58,771 bases of DNA from Crocinitomicaceae bacterium (GCA_014762645.1 JABURP010000066.1:1-58771), one strand, 5' to 3'; shown: positions 27,697-37,046, counted from the stretch's first letter. Numbers and translations are program-made. The notes: generated by a model not told the origin, from the letters alone.

Positions 27697-29386
27697 TTCC
27701 TGCAATTGTAATTACACCTTGAATTGGATCAGGGTAAAACGGGTCATTTAAACGTATCAGGTAAAAGTAGGTTCCATCTGGCAAAGGTTTTCCATTATAC
27801 GTACCTTCCCATTCATTGTTATAGGGCTCGGCATCATAGACAACCTGTCCATAGATATTAAATATAGTTAGATTATTATTGGTAAAGGCCTGTATGTTGC
27901 CAATTTCCCATTGATCGTTATACCCATCCCCGTTTGGTGTAAACAAGTTGGGAATTAAAAGAGTTGTTAAATCAGGATTCACGGTAACCACAATCCTGGC
28001 GGTATCCTTACATCCTTCAATCGTCGTTATTTGCACAAAATATGTTATGTCCGCATCAGGGTCGACTATCGGCGTAGGTGAGGTTGGATCATCCATAAAT
28101 TGATCTGGCCACCACAAGTAAGAATTACCGCAGCAGGCATTCAGGTTGATAGCATCCCCCTCTTCAATCGTTGTATCTGGAGTAATGTTGTTGGTCACTG
28201 GTAAGACGGTGATGGGGTGATTAGCCGTTTCTATAGGGCAGCTGCCCAATTGCCATACAGCCTGAAACCATGAGCTCGTTTGTAATCCAGTAAAATCAAA
28301 AATGCTATCCGTATCCGTAGTCGGATTCCAGGTTGCCCCACTATCCGTAGAAACATTCCATCCAATTACAGTTCCGTTACCACCGGATGCTACTAACTGG
28401 TCAGAGTTTTCGAAGTTACATACAACCGTAGGTCCGGTAATTGTTCCCGGAGCCGTACCAGGTATGAGTGTAGCAATAATTGGTCCGGCTGTATCTGCAG
28501 GGCAAGAGCCATTTTTCACAATCACCTGCCACCAGGTTGTGGCTGTCAAATTTGTATAAGAAATGGTATCAGCACTATTGGATAAAGGAATCCAGCTTCC
28601 ACCGGAATTTGTCGATAACATCCAGTTTAGAACATTTCCTGTATAACCAGACGTCCAAACATTTCCGCCGTTTCCGTTGTCACAAATATCAAAATCCGGA
28701 GTTAAAGTTCCTCCATCCGATAATTGGTGAAGATAAAGGTTATACGGTCCGGTTGTATCGCTCGGGCACAATCCAAATTTTGAACCAACAATAGCCTGAA
28801 AAGTGGTTACCTGCGACACATTTGAATAGACTAAAAATGTATCTGTATTGGCTACATAGCTCCAGGTAGAGCCATTGTCAAAAGAAACCCCCCATTGTTC
28901 AACATTCCCAACGTAGCCATTTAGTGTTACTTCACCTGAGTTATTACCCATACACACCGTGTCAGCACCAGTAATCCAACCAGTTACGGGATCACAATCT
29001 GATAAAACGTAGGTATTTATGGTATCATTAGCATTATTTGGGTCACTTGCATCATACACCCAAATTTTCAAGTAGTGAGTATCACATGATGAGAAATCAT
29101 CAGGAACCGGAAAGGAGTAAATAAATGTACCTGATGCGGGTAAAAACCCAATAGTTTGGTTTTGTGTAACAGGAGGATTATTATCCAACACATATCCCAT
29201 TTCAACGGTACCTGAATATGGAAATGCACTTGTATTTACCAGAGTAGCTGTTATGGTCTCCGTACTAGTCATATAACATGCACTTGTCGGTGATGTAATC
29301 GACGGATTTATCGTAAGGTCAGCCTGTGCCAGTACTCCATGAGTAACTAGAATTGCACAAAAAAGGGAAAATACTTTCTGTATCAT
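27689..29386 (-). CDS. T9SS type B sorting-domain surface protein
   Basis: A 565-aa protein with signal peptide MIQKVFSLFCAILVTHGVLAQ. Residues ~25-120 look like a CARDB-type beta domain (TITATLVNTSAFPYSGTVEMGY). Several Ig-like units with paired cysteines (SCPADT, SDTTGP) follow, then the CHU_C sorting domain (IPNLFTPNGDGYNDQWEIGN to the end). The extended frame begins at a TTG; the ATG at 29386 gives the signal peptide. It is the first gene of an operon with PorP/SprF, a pairing seen in T9SS surface loci. It is probably the cargo of that PorP/SprF protein. Confidence 0.85.
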   Translation of the reverse strand: MIQKVFSLFCAILVTHGVLAQADLTINPSITSPTSACYMTSTETITATLVNTSAFPYSGTVEMGYVLDNNPPVTQNQTIGFLPASGTFIYSFPVPDDFSSCDTHYLKIWVYDASDPNNANDTINTYVLSDCDPVTGWITGADTVCMGNNSGEVTLNGYVGNVEQWGVSFDNGSTWSYVANTDTFLVYSNVSQVTTFQAIVGSKFGLCPSDTTGPYNLYLHQLSDGGTLTPDFDICDNGNGGNVWTSGYTGNVLNWMLSTNSGGSWIPLSNSADTISYTNLTATTWWQVIVKNGSCPADTAGPIIATLIPGTAPGTITGPTVVCNFENSDQLVASGGNGTVIGWNVSTDSGATWNPTTDTDSIFDFTGLQTSSWFQAVWQLGSCPIETANHPITVLPVTNNITPDTTIEEGDAINLNACCGNSYLWWPDQFMDDPTSPTPIVDPDADITYFVQITTIEGCKDTARIVVTVNPDLTTLLIPNLFTPNGDGYNDQWEIGNIQAFTNNNLTIFNIYGQVVYDAEPYNNEWEGTYNGKPLPDGTYFYLIRLNDPFYPDPIQGVITIAGND

Positions 29387-29408
29387 AACAATACTGTTAG
29401 ACAACGCC

Positions 29409-29439
29409 CAAATATAGATGGATAATTCAATATATCCAA
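29409..29439 (-). promoter_or_regulatory. Promoter of the type B protein-PorP/SprF operon
   Basis: On the minus strand TTG (29437-29439) and TATATTTG (29409-29416) are 20 nt apart, a good Bacteroidota -33/-7 promoter. The box ends 22 nt before the ATG at 29386. Confidence 0.65.
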
Positions 29440-29648
29440 GATACTCCTGACATTGTTGAATTCGCTAATAGATTCTGTCATTAATATCTAACGAACAAAA
29501 TAGTCTAAAGGATGGGAAAACCCAGCAAGAATTTACGAAAAAAATGCGACTTTGCCAATGATACAATTAATTTTCAGGCATCCATGAACCGAATATTTTA
29601 AGCAGTTTATTTATCGCATAAACTGGATATGATGTTTGGATTTTGTTC

Positions 29649-29656
29649 TAATTTTG
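29649..29656 (+). promoter_or_regulatory. Putative -7 box of purK
   Basis: TAATTTTG ends only 4 nt before the purK ATG, so the transcript would be leaderless or almost so. The arrangement is the same as in front of ribD. Confidence 0.5.
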
Positions 29657-29660
29657 CCGT

Positions 29661-30803
29661 ATGAATTCAACTTTTTCCACAGATCTTAAAATTGGTGTTC
29701 TTGGTGGAGGTCAACTAGGCAGGATGTTGATACAGGCTGCCATTGACCTTGGTATCGACCTTAAAATAATGGATGAGGAAAATGCCCCCTGTAGTCAGTA
29801 CGCGGCACATTTTACATGTGGAGACATTAGGAATCATGAGGAAGTGGTTGAGTTTGGTAAAAACCTTGACATTTTAACCATTGAAATTGAAAATGTCAAT
29901 GTAGATGCATTAAAAGAGCTGGAATCTCATGGGGTGAATGTCTATCCCCAACCCAACGTTATCGAACTCATACAGGATAAAGGACTACAAAAACAATTCT
30001 ATGAAAAAATTGGTGTTCCTACCGCTCCTTATAAATTACTAAAAGACATTACAGATCTCGAGACAGAAATAGAATTTTTACCGGCAGTTCAGAAATTGCG
30101 TAAAGGAGGCTACGACGGAAAAGGGGTAACTGCAATTGAATCTGGTGAAAATATTCAAAACGGTTTTGATGCTCCTTCTGTTTTGGAGAAATTTGTGGAT
30201 CTGGACAAAGAATTATCGGTAATTGTTTCAAGAAATAACAAAGGAGAAATAACTACTTTCCCGGTGGTGGAACAAGAATTTAACCCGGAAGCCAATCTTG
30301 TAGAATTCTTATTTTCTCCGGCAGATATCACAACAGCGATACAAGAACAAGCAGAAGCTTATGCCATAAAAATTATTGAGCAGTTAGACATGGTAGGAAT
30401 CCTGGCTGTAGAGTTTTTCCTGGATCGTTCAGGAAATTTATTTGTTAATGAGGTGGCCCCTCGTCCGCACAATAGTGGTCACCAAACAATTGAGGGCAAC
30501 TACACGTCACAATTCCAACAACATTTAAGGGCCATTTCAGGACTACCTCCTGGAGCAACAGAAATAATCTTACCATCTGTAATGATCAACTTGTTGGGAG
30601 AAAAAGGATCAGAGGGTGAAGCACACTACGAAGGACTTGAAGAAATTCTTAAATGGAAAGGTGTTTACCCACATATTTATGGTAAAAGCATTTCCAAGCC
30701 CTTTCGAAAAATGGGACACATAACCGTAGTAAACAAAGATTTAACCGAAGCAAAAAAACTCGCCTTAAAAGTAAAAGAAACGATACGCGTCATTGGAAAA
30801 TAG
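29661..30803 (+). CDS. purK: 5-(carboxyamino)imidazole ribonucleotide synthase
   Basis: ATP-grasp enzyme that carboxylates AIR to N5-CAIR in purine synthesis. The N-terminus has the family's LGGGQLGRMLIQAA nucleotide-binding loop; the ATP-grasp core shows LRKGGYDGKG, VLEKFVDLDKELSVIV and the metal-binding end VNEVAPRPHNSGH. The 380-aa length is normal. It begins a tightly overlapping chain with an acyltransferase gene and purE, whose product acts next in the pathway. Confidence 0.96.
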   Translation: MNSTFSTDLKIGVLGGGQLGRMLIQAAIDLGIDLKIMDEENAPCSQYAAHFTCGDIRNHEEVVEFGKNLDILTIEIENVNVDALKELESHGVNVYPQPNVIELIQDKGLQKQFYEKIGVPTAPYKLLKDITDLETEIEFLPAVQKLRKGGYDGKGVTAIESGENIQNGFDAPSVLEKFVDLDKELSVIVSRNNKGEITTFPVVEQEFNPEANLVEFLFSPADITTAIQEQAEAYAIKIIEQLDMVGILAVEFFLDRSGNLFVNEVAPRPHNSGHQTIEGNYTSQFQQHLRAISGLPPGATEIILPSVMINLLGEKGSEGEAHYEGLEEILKWKGVYPHIYGKSISKPFRKMGHITVVNKDLTEAKKLALKVKETIRVIGK

Positions 30804-31797
30804 AAGACATTTAAATCATGTTGAAACACTCCGAGCAATTGCAGCCCTGAGCGTATCTGTGTATCATTTTTCCGTCTACTTCACCTGGAATGAAACCACC
30901 ACTAATAACTTTGTTTATGGTGCTCAGGGTGTTGAAATTTTTTACCTGATTTCCGGTTTTATTATTCCCTACTCCCTCTATCATTCTTCCTATAAAATAA
31001 GGCATTATCTCAAATACATGTCAAAGCGCCTTGTTCGACTTATGCCTCCGTACATTGTGGCGATTATTCTTATTAACATGATGGGAATATTTTTATGTAA
31101 AGTATTTTGGGGGTGTGATCATCAATTCGATTGGCCGCAAATCTTTGTCAACATCTTTTTTCTGGCAGATGCCTTTCCAAATATCGACTGGATAAATCCA
31201 ATTTTTGCGACGCTTGAAGTCGAACTCCACTTTTATATTGTTATAGGTTTATTATTTCCTCTATTTGCCTTAAAACGTTGGGTATTTCCGTTGGCATGCT
31301 TCACACTTTTGACCCTTGGAATACTCACCTTCAAATATGACACTTTATTCTATAATTCCCCTTACTTTATCTGTGGTATGAGTCTCTTTTTTATAAAGGA
31401 AAAAGGTTGGAAAATTGAGTATATAACAGCTGCCCTTCTCGCCGCGGTATCCCTTTTTATTTTTTACTTCCCTGAAGATTTGGTTGCTGCAATTATCGGT
31501 TTTTCTGCACTATTATTCTTACCGGACAATTTCAAGTTCCTCCGTTTTACCGGGAAGATTTCTTATTCATATTATTTAATTCATGGTCTTGCCGGTGGTA
31601 CGATCCTATTTTTCAACGCTCCAAAGGAATTTGGTGTAAATAATCCGATCTTAATGATGATTCTGGCAATGGCCATAAGTTGGGCCGCTGCGTTCATTTT
31701 ATACTGGTTTATTGAGCGCCCATCTATTCGGATTTCCAAAAAGATCAAATACAAAATGAAATATTCGGATAAATTTGTAAAAAGTAATTATGGCTGA
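30793..31797 (+). CDS. Acyltransferase family 3 membrane protein (OafA/YrhL type)
   Basis: A 334-aa integral membrane O-acyltransferase with about ten helices. The N-terminal motif is typical: [18 protein letters not shown], with the catalytic-type histidine in YHF, then [12 protein letters not shown]. Such enzymes acylate cell-surface sugars; the acceptor is unknown. There is no ATG that would keep the N-terminal motif; the only suitable start is a TTG at 30793, inside the end of purK (11-nt overlap). Its stop overlaps the purE start by 8 nt. It is odd to find it between two purine genes. Confidence 0.85.
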   Translation: MENRRHLNHVETLRAIAALSVSVYHFSVYFTWNETTTNNFVYGAQGVEIFYLISGFIIPYSLYHSSYKIRHYLKYMSKRLVRLMPPYIVAIILINMMGIFLCKVFWGCDHQFDWPQIFVNIFFLADAFPNIDWINPIFATLEVELHFYIVIGLLFPLFALKRWVFPLACFTLLTLGILTFKYDTLFYNSPYFICGMSLFFIKEKGWKIEYITAALLAAVSLFIFYFPEDLVAAIIGFSALLFLPDNFKFLRFTGKISYSYYLIHGLAGGTILFFNAPKEFGVNNPILMMILAMAISWAAAFILYWFIERPSIRISKKIKYKMKYSDKFVKSNYG

Positions 31798-32275
31798 TGT
31801 AGGAATAATTATGGGCAGTAAATCTGACCTCCCAATCATGCAGGAAGCGGCAGATATCCTGGATGAACTGGGTATTAGTTATGAAATCAATGTGGTTTCA
31901 GCGCACCGCACCCCTGAACGAATGTACGAATATGCTAGAACGGCTCATGAAAGAGGATTAAAGGTTATTATCGCTGGTGCTGGTGGAGCAGCTCATCTGC
32001 CTGGAATGACAGCTTCGATTACAGCATTACCGGTTATTGGTGTTCCAATCAAATCAAGTAATTCTATTGACGGTTGGGATTCTGTACTTTCTATTTTACA
32101 AATGCCGGGCGGAATTCCTGTAGCAACCGTTGCGCTCAACGGAGCAAAGAATGCGGGTATTCTGGCAGCAAGTATTTTGGGGAGTTCCGATAACAACATT
32201 TACGGAAAACTAACGGAGTATAAAGCCCAACTTAAAGAGAAGGTTCTGGCATCAGCCAAAGACTTGTCTAAGTAG
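31790..32275 (+). CDS. purE: N5-carboxyaminoimidazole ribonucleotide mutase
   Basis: Class I PurE, converting N5-CAIR to CAIR, the step after PurK. Visible motifs are GSKSDLPIM near the N-terminus, SAHRTPERM (catalytic histidine) and [12 protein letters not shown]. The 161-aa length is normal. Its ATG overlaps the stop of the preceding acyltransferase gene (ATGGCTGA), so translation is probably coupled. Confidence 0.96.
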   Translation: MADVGIIMGSKSDLPIMQEAADILDELGISYEINVVSAHRTPERMYEYARTAHERGLKVIIAGAGGAAHLPGMTASITALPVIGVPIKSSNSIDGWDSVLSILQMPGGIPVATVALNGAKNAGILAASILGSSDNNIYGKLTEYKAQLKEKVLASAKDLSK

Positions 32276-32432
32276 AACACTCTAATCTACGCGGATTAAT
32301 CTTGGTATTAACCGTTGAAGCAAATTGTTATTTAAATGTTATTGTCTCCATATTTCAGGACAATTTTATAACTTGGAGTGGTTTTGGCACTATTTTTACG
32401 CCGCATACAACCATAAATCAATCTATTCCCAC

Positions 32433-32954
32433 ATGAAAAAGATATTATTAAGTTTCGTAATAGCAATGATCAGTATGACATCTATTGCTCAGTTGACAAC
32501 CAAAGATGCCTTCGTCTCATTTTATTCAAAAATGGATGATGTTACAGCTGAAAACACATCTGTAAAAAGTACGTTAGACCCGAAAACAGGAGACATTTCG
32601 TTTACAGTAAGTATCTCCGCTTTCTCTTTTGCGAATAAAACCATGCAGGAGCACTTTAATCAGGAAGGTGTCATGAATTCAGCCGAATTCCCTATCGCCA
32701 AATATGAAGGTACAATTGTCAATAATGCAGAAGTGGATTATACGGCAGATGGTTCTTATGATGTTAAAGTCAATGGAACAATGACCATTAAAGGTGTAAC
32801 AAAAGAATTTTCTGCTACCGGAAAGATAGTTATTGAAGGAGGGAAAATCATTGCAAAATCTTCATTTGATCTGGATAGATTTGAATTTGGAGTAAACGCA
32901 AAAGAAAAGTCAATTTCTAAGATTCTTGCTATTAATGTGGAAGCGAAATACTAA
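32433..32954 (+). CDS. Secreted YceI-family protein
   Basis: A 173-aa YceI-like lipocalin-fold protein with signal peptide MKKILLSFVIAMISMTSIAQ. Family hallmarks: DPKTGDISFTVSISAFSF, FNQEGVMNSAEFP, and NGTMTIKGVTKEFSATG. YceI proteins bind isoprenoid-type lipids in the periplasm; the ligand here is unknown. The open frame extends 36 codons upstream without any signal-like sequence, so the internal ATG at 32433 is chosen. A MarR regulator follows 34 nt downstream and may be cotranscribed. Confidence 0.88.
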   Translation: MKKILLSFVIAMISMTSIAQLTTKDAFVSFYSKMDDVTAENTSVKSTLDPKTGDISFTVSISAFSFANKTMQEHFNQEGVMNSAEFPIAKYEGTIVNNAEVDYTADGSYDVKVNGTMTIKGVTKEFSATGKIVIEGGKIIAKSSFDLDRFEFGVNAKEKSISKILAINVEAKY

Positions 32955-32988
32955 TTTTTATTAGTTTTCAGGTCTGATACACGGGCAG

Positions 32989-33450
32989 ATGAGAATTGAA
33001 GATGAGATCAAATCCAGTTTTAAAAATGACTATCACAAATTGATAGTCAATATTCACCTAACTTCTAGCAGATTAGGTGAGAAGATGCAGGGCGTCATGA
33101 AGAAATATGGGCTTACTCTGACTCAATATAACGTCCTTCGCATACTTCGGGGTCAAAATCAAAAAGCAGTAAGTATCGGATTGATCAAAGAGCGAATGAT
33201 TGAAAGAAATTCAGATGTCAGTCGTATCATAGACCGTTTATTAAAGAAAAAATTAATTGAACGGAAAGAAAACAAACTGGACAGAAGACAAAAAGATGTC
33301 CGCATCACGAATGAAGGTCTTCGTATCTTAAAAGAAATTGATGATCTGGATGATTTGATCGAGGGACAGCTTGGTCATTTGAGTCTTAAAGAAGTGAAAA
33401 ACCTCAACGATCTTCTTGACAAAGCAAGGTCTGCCAGTAGTGAAGAATAA
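32989..33450 (+). CDS. MarR-family transcriptional regulator
   Basis: A 153-aa winged-helix protein. The MarR DNA-binding core is clear: LTLTQYNVLRILRG, the recognition region ERNSDVSRIIDRLLKKKLIERK and the wing DRRQKDVRITNEG. The effector and targets are unknown. It follows the YceI gene at a short distance, so it may control that gene; in other Bacteroidota such pairs occur, but this is inference. Confidence 0.9.
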   Translation: MRIEDEIKSSFKNDYHKLIVNIHLTSSRLGEKMQGVMKKYGLTLTQYNVLRILRGQNQKAVSIGLIKERMIERNSDVSRIIDRLLKKKLIERKENKLDRRQKDVRITNEGLRILKEIDDLDDLIEGQLGHLSLKEVKNLNDLLDKARSASSEE

Positions 33451-33530
33451 ATGATCAAGACACAGAACTGCATATCCATTTCATTTTTTAGTAATAATTT
33501 CTTAACTTGGACTGAACCAACGATCGTAAC

Positions 33531-33821
33531 ATGCTGAAAACCAATCTCGGATTACTCCGAATAATCGGTTTACTTGAAGGTGTATCTTACTTATTATTGC
33601 TATTTGTAGCTATGCCTCTGAAGTATTTTGCTGAAACCGAAGACCCTGTTTACTCTACAGGAATGGCACATGGACTCCTTTTCTCACTTTATGTGATATT
33701 CGTTTTTTTAGTCGCTTATCAACTTAAATGGAAGTTTAATGTTTTCATGTTAGCGCTAATTGCTTCTGTGATTCCGTTTGGGACCTTTATTGCAGATAAG
33801 CGTTTATTCAGAAAAGCTTAA
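33531..33821 (+). CDS. DUF3817 membrane protein
   Basis: A 96-aa protein with three hydrophobic helices. The start LLRIIGLLEGVSYLLLLFVAMPLKY and central HGLLFSLYVIFV are typical of DUF3817 proteins, whose role is unknown. Its stop overlaps the stop of the convergent aroQ gene by 4 nt. Confidence 0.85.
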   Translation: MLKTNLGLLRIIGLLEGVSYLLLLFVAMPLKYFAETEDPVYSTGMAHGLLFSLYVIFVFLVAYQLKWKFNVFMLALIASVIPFGTFIADKRLFRKA

Positions 33822-34237
33822 TACAACAGGGCATTCACAGCCAGGATATATCCTTTTAATCCAAAACCGAATATACATCCTGAACATACAGGAGACAAGA
33901 GCGATTCATGTCTAAATGATTCCCGGTTGGTTATGTTGGAAATATGGACCTCGATCACCGGAATATCTACCAATGCCACTGCATCCCGGATGGAAACTGA
34001 TGTATGGCTGTACCCGCCAGCATTCAGAATAATACCGTTATGCTGAGATTCCTGAATGAAGTTGATCAACTCACCCTCAACGTTGCTCTGAAGGTACGTG
34101 AATTCTACTTCCGGAAATTGCGCTTTAAGTTCCACAAAAAAGTCTTCAAAACTTTTATTGCCGTATACTTCAGGCTCCCTTTTTCCAAGTAAATTTAGAT
34201 TTGGACCGTTAATGATTAGAATTCGTTTTGCACCCAT
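33818..34237 (-). CDS. aroQ: Type II 3-dehydroquinate dehydratase
   Basis: Third step of the shikimate pathway: dehydrates 3-dehydroquinate. Motifs: IINGPNLNLLGKREPEVYG with the catalytic tyrosine, LNAGGYSHTSVSIRDA, and VIEVHISNI-NRESFR. The length (139 aa) is typical. The ATG lies 10 nt inside the opposite-strand xerD frame, and its probable -7 box lies within the first xerD codons. Confidence 0.95.
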   Translation of the reverse strand: MGAKRILIINGPNLNLLGKREPEVYGNKSFEDFFVELKAQFPEVEFTYLQSNVEGELINFIQESQHNGIILNAGGYSHTSVSIRDAVALVDIPVIEVHISNITNRESFRHESLLSPVCSGCIFGFGLKGYILAVNALLY

Positions 34238-35139
34238 CCTGGATCAAATATAAAAAGGATTATTCAAGTTATTTGAAAATTGAAAAATCATTGTCTCCCA
34301 ATAGCGTTGAAGCTTATTTGAGAGATGTTGATAAACTTACCCAATTTCTGGATGCGCACGACTCAGAAAAGAAAGCCACAGAAATAAAATTGTCTGATCT
34401 ACAACAAATGGTTCGTTGGGTGAACGAAATGGGGATTTCTGCACGCTCTCAAGCCCGAATCATTTCCGGCATTCGTAATTTCTTTTACTTCCTGTTACTG
34501 GAAAACGAGATTAAGCAAGACCCTTCGGAACTACTGGAATTGCCAAAAATAGGTAAGAAACTACCCGAAGTGCTCAGTATTGATGAAATTGACCAGCTAA
34601 AATCTGCCATAGATATGTCCAAAGAAGAAGGACACCGAAACCGCGCCATCATAGAAACACTTTACAGTTGCGGATTACGGGTAAGTGAGCTCGTTAATTT
34701 AAAGATTACAAACATCTATAAAGACGAAGGATTTATCCGTGTTATTGGCAAGGGCAATAAAGAAAGGCTTGTTCCCCTTAGTCCTTCCGTTTCTAAAGAA
34801 ATAGAGATTTATCAGGACCTTGTTCGCGTGCATCAGGACATTAAACCCGGCCATGAGGATTTTTTATTCCTTAACAGACGCGGTGCTCAACTTACCCGTG
34901 TAATGATCTTTACAATTGTTAAAAACCTGGCCGAAGAAATAGGATTGCGAAAAAACATTTCACCACATTCCTTTAGACATTCTTTTGCTACCCATTTGGT
35001 AGAAGGTGGTGCAAATTTAAGGGCTGTTCAGGAGATGCTTGGACATGAATCCATCAGTACAACAGAGATTTATACGCACCTCAGCAATGATGTACTCAAA
35101 GAAGCAATAATTTCATTTCACCCAAGGAATAAGTCGTAA
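34228..35139 (+). CDS. xerD: Site-specific tyrosine recombinase XerD
   Basis: Chromosome-dimer resolution recombinase. The N-terminal SAM-like core-binding domain spans residues ~10-95 (SLSPNSVEAYLRDV). Catalytic residues are all present: R151 (GLRVSEL), K175 (GKGNKER), H247 and R250 (HSFRH), H273 (LGHESI) and nucleophile Y282 (TEIYTHL). The 303-aa length fits XerC/D. No ATG is available at the 5' end; a TTG at 34228 is the best start and overlaps the aroQ start on the other strand by 10 nt. XerD is favoured over XerC by general similarity and by its place beside aroQ. Confidence 0.93.
   Translation: MHPSWIKYKKDYSSYLKIEKSLSPNSVEAYLRDVDKLTQFLDAHDSEKKATEIKLSDLQQMVRWVNEMGISARSQARIISGIRNFFYFLLLENEIKQDPSELLELPKIGKKLPEVLSIDEIDQLKSAIDMSKEEGHRNRAIIETLYSCGLRVSELVNLKITNIYKDEGFIRVIGKGNKERLVPLSPSVSKEIEIYQDLVRVHQDIKPGHEDFLFLNRRGAQLTRVMIFTIVKNLAEEIGLRKNISPHSFRHSFATHLVEGGANLRAVQEMLGHESISTTEIYTHLSNDVLKEAIISFHPRNKS
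34245..34252 (-). promoter_or_regulatory. Putative -7 box of aroQ, inside the xerD coding region
   Basis: TATATTTG on the minus strand ends 7 nt before the aroQ ATG. It overlaps xerD codons 6-9, so the two 5' ends are interlocked. Confidence 0.5.
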
Positions 35140-35144
35140 ATTTG
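35137..35144 (+). promoter_or_regulatory. Putative -7 box of ribD
   Basis: TAAATTTG ends 4 nt before the ribD ATG, and its first three bases are the xerD stop codon TAA. The same short spacing occurs at purK. Confidence 0.5.
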
Positions 35145-35148
35145 CCGC

Positions 35149-36135
35149 ATGACAGATGAACAATACATGCAACGGTGTATTGACCTGGCTAGAAAAGGAG
35201 CAGGTTTTGTTGCGCCAAACCCAATGGTTGGGTGCGTAATTGTTCATAATGATCGCATAATTGGGGAAGGGTACCACCAAAAATATGGTGAAGCACATGC
35301 AGAGGTAAATGCTATCAATAATGTTGAAGATCCAACCTTGCTTAAAGATGCAAGCATATATATCAACCTTGAGCCCTGCGCACATTTTGGGAAAACACCT
35401 CCCTGTGCAGATTTGATTGCTGAAAATAAAATTCCGCGCGTGGTGATTGGATGTGTTGACTCCTATTCTGAAGTTGCAGGTAAGGGAATTGAGAAACTCA
35501 AAGCTGCCGGATGTGATGTAAAAGTGGGAATACTCGAAAAAGATTCGCTGGATCTAAATAAACGGTTCTTTACTTTCCACACCCATAAACGTCCGTATGT
35601 TATTTTAAAATGGGCGCAATCACAGGATGGTTTTATGGATATTCACCGCAATCAAGGTGAAAAAGGAACATTTTGGATAACAGCTCCTGAGACCAAAACA
35701 CTTGTACACCAATGGCGCCATGAAGAAGCAGGAATTCTAGTAGGAAGCAACACTATCCTTAATGATGATCCGGAACTTACGGTTAGGGAGATCAAAGGTA
35801 ACTCCCCTACCCGCTTTTACATTGACCCGGAAAATGAAATTCAGCCTGAACAATTTAAAATTGGAAATGACCAGGCACCAACTTATAAAATTCAAGCTTC
35901 TGAGGTACCGGAGATCCTTACCGAACTATATGAAAGGGAAATACAATCCGTCATAATTGAAGGAGGTAAATACACCCTTGAAAAATTTTTGGAAGACGGA
36001 ACCTGGGATGAAGCGCGGGTGCTTACCGGGCAACAAAAATTATCCAAAGGGTTAGCAGCACCAAAAGTTAACCAGGCTGAATATTCTTCTTATTATTACG
36101 GCCGCGATCTTATTCAACTATTCCGCAATGCTTGA
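35149..36135 (+). CDS. ribD: Bifunctional riboflavin biosynthesis deaminase/reductase
   Basis: Carries out two steps of riboflavin synthesis. The N-terminal deaminase has HAE at residues 50-52 and zinc cysteines in PC (77) and C86 (EPCAHFGKTPPC). The C-terminal reductase starts near residue 145 (RPYVILKWAQSQDGF, with GILVGSNTILNDDPELTVR). It is somewhat short at 328 aa, but both domains are present. The stop overlaps the start of the EamA transporter by 8 nt (ATGCTTGA). Confidence 0.95.
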   Translation: MTDEQYMQRCIDLARKGAGFVAPNPMVGCVIVHNDRIIGEGYHQKYGEAHAEVNAINNVEDPTLLKDASIYINLEPCAHFGKTPPCADLIAENKIPRVVIGCVDSYSEVAGKGIEKLKAAGCDVKVGILEKDSLDLNKRFFTFHTHKRPYVILKWAQSQDGFMDIHRNQGEKGTFWITAPETKTLVHQWRHEEAGILVGSNTILNDDPELTVREIKGNSPTRFYIDPENEIQPEQFKIGNDQAPTYKIQASEVPEILTELYEREIQSVIIEGGKYTLEKFLEDGTWDEARVLTGQQKLSKGLAAPKVNQAEYSSYYYGRDLIQLFRNA

Positions 36136-36991
36136 TCTGATATTAGGAATTCTCTTTTTCAACATCATCCTGATCATCTTCAAATTATTTGAACGGTTCA
36201 AGGTAGATAATATCCAGGCCATTGTGGTCAACTATGTTGTAGCTAGCTCATTGGGAATCCCCTTTTCAGGAATTGAAAATCCGATAGCACATATCGCGGC
36301 ATCTGATTGGGTATGGTTTGCTCTGATCATAGGCTTTTTCTTTGTAGTTGTGTTCAATTTTCTGGCTACAGGTGCGCAGAAGGTAGGCATTGCCATTTCA
36401 ACCGTTGCCAACAAGATGTCTGTCATCATACCGGTTATTTTTGCACTTATTGTTTTTGGAGAGACTGTTTCTTTTCTAAAGATATTTGGTGTCGTTCTGG
36501 CGTTAATAGGTGTTTTTATGACTTCTACCACAGGAAAGAAGTTAAGCTTTGACAAGCAATACATTTGGTTGATTATCATCATTTTTGCTGGACAGGGAAT
36601 TGCAGACTGTATATTCAATTATGCCCAACGCTTTTATGTGGAAGATTACGAGGGAAAATTGTTTACATCTACCATGTTTTTGGCTGCCTGCGTTACAGGG
36701 CTAGCCATGATTATTCCAAGATACATCAATGGAAAATCAAAATTCGAGGCAAAAAATATTCTTTGGGGTGTGATCTTGAGTGTCCCAAATTTCCTGACGG
36801 TTTATTTCTTTTTCCAGGCGCTGGAGAGTGATTTTATGGAAGCATCTCAGATCTATCCTATCCTAAATATGGGGGTCATTGTTCTCTCTGCACTGACTGG
36901 CTGGATCATATTCCGTGAAAAACTAACCGTGACCAACTGGATGGGGATTCTTGTTTCTATTTTGGCCATTGCCTCCATCACTTTTGGGTAA
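36128..36991 (+). CDS. EamA/DMT-family transporter
   Basis: A 287-aa membrane protein with about ten helices arranged as two EamA halves. Typical features: AISTVANKMSVIIPVIFALIVFGE closing the first half, and ASQIYPILNMGVIVLSALTGWIIFREKL in the second. The substrate is unknown. Overlap with ribD suggests coupled translation; flavin export is possible but only a context-based guess. Confidence 0.88.
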   Translation: MLDLILGILFFNIILIIFKLFERFKVDNIQAIVVNYVVASSLGIPFSGIENPIAHIAASDWVWFALIIGFFFVVVFNFLATGAQKVGIAISTVANKMSVIIPVIFALIVFGETVSFLKIFGVVLALIGVFMTSTTGKKLSFDKQYIWLIIIIFAGQGIADCIFNYAQRFYVEDYEGKLFTSTMFLAACVTGLAMIIPRYINGKSKFEAKNILWGVILSVPNFLTVYFFFQALESDFMEASQIYPILNMGVIVLSALTGWIIFREKLTVTNWMGILVSILAIASITFG

Positions 36992-37046
36992 AAAGCACAA
37001 TCGGCAATTTAAAAAAAGCCATTATCTTTCCGTAAAACAATTGGTT

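Noticed and set aside
32325..32432. 36-codon upstream extension of the YceI gene
   Set aside because: No signal peptide would result, and the internal ATG at 32433 starts a standard one.
32950..32969. Short ACTAAT/ATTAGT hairpin after the YceI gene
   Set aside because: Only six A/T-rich pairs with a weak T run; not convincing as a terminator.
36232..36618. 128-codon minus-strand frame within the EamA transporter gene
   Set aside because: Antisense shadow of membrane-helix codons; the transporter reads on the plus strand.
36951..37046. Upstream extension of the alpha/beta hydrolase overlapping the EamA gene
   Set aside because: It would bury the lipoprotein signal; the ATG at 37047 is the better start.
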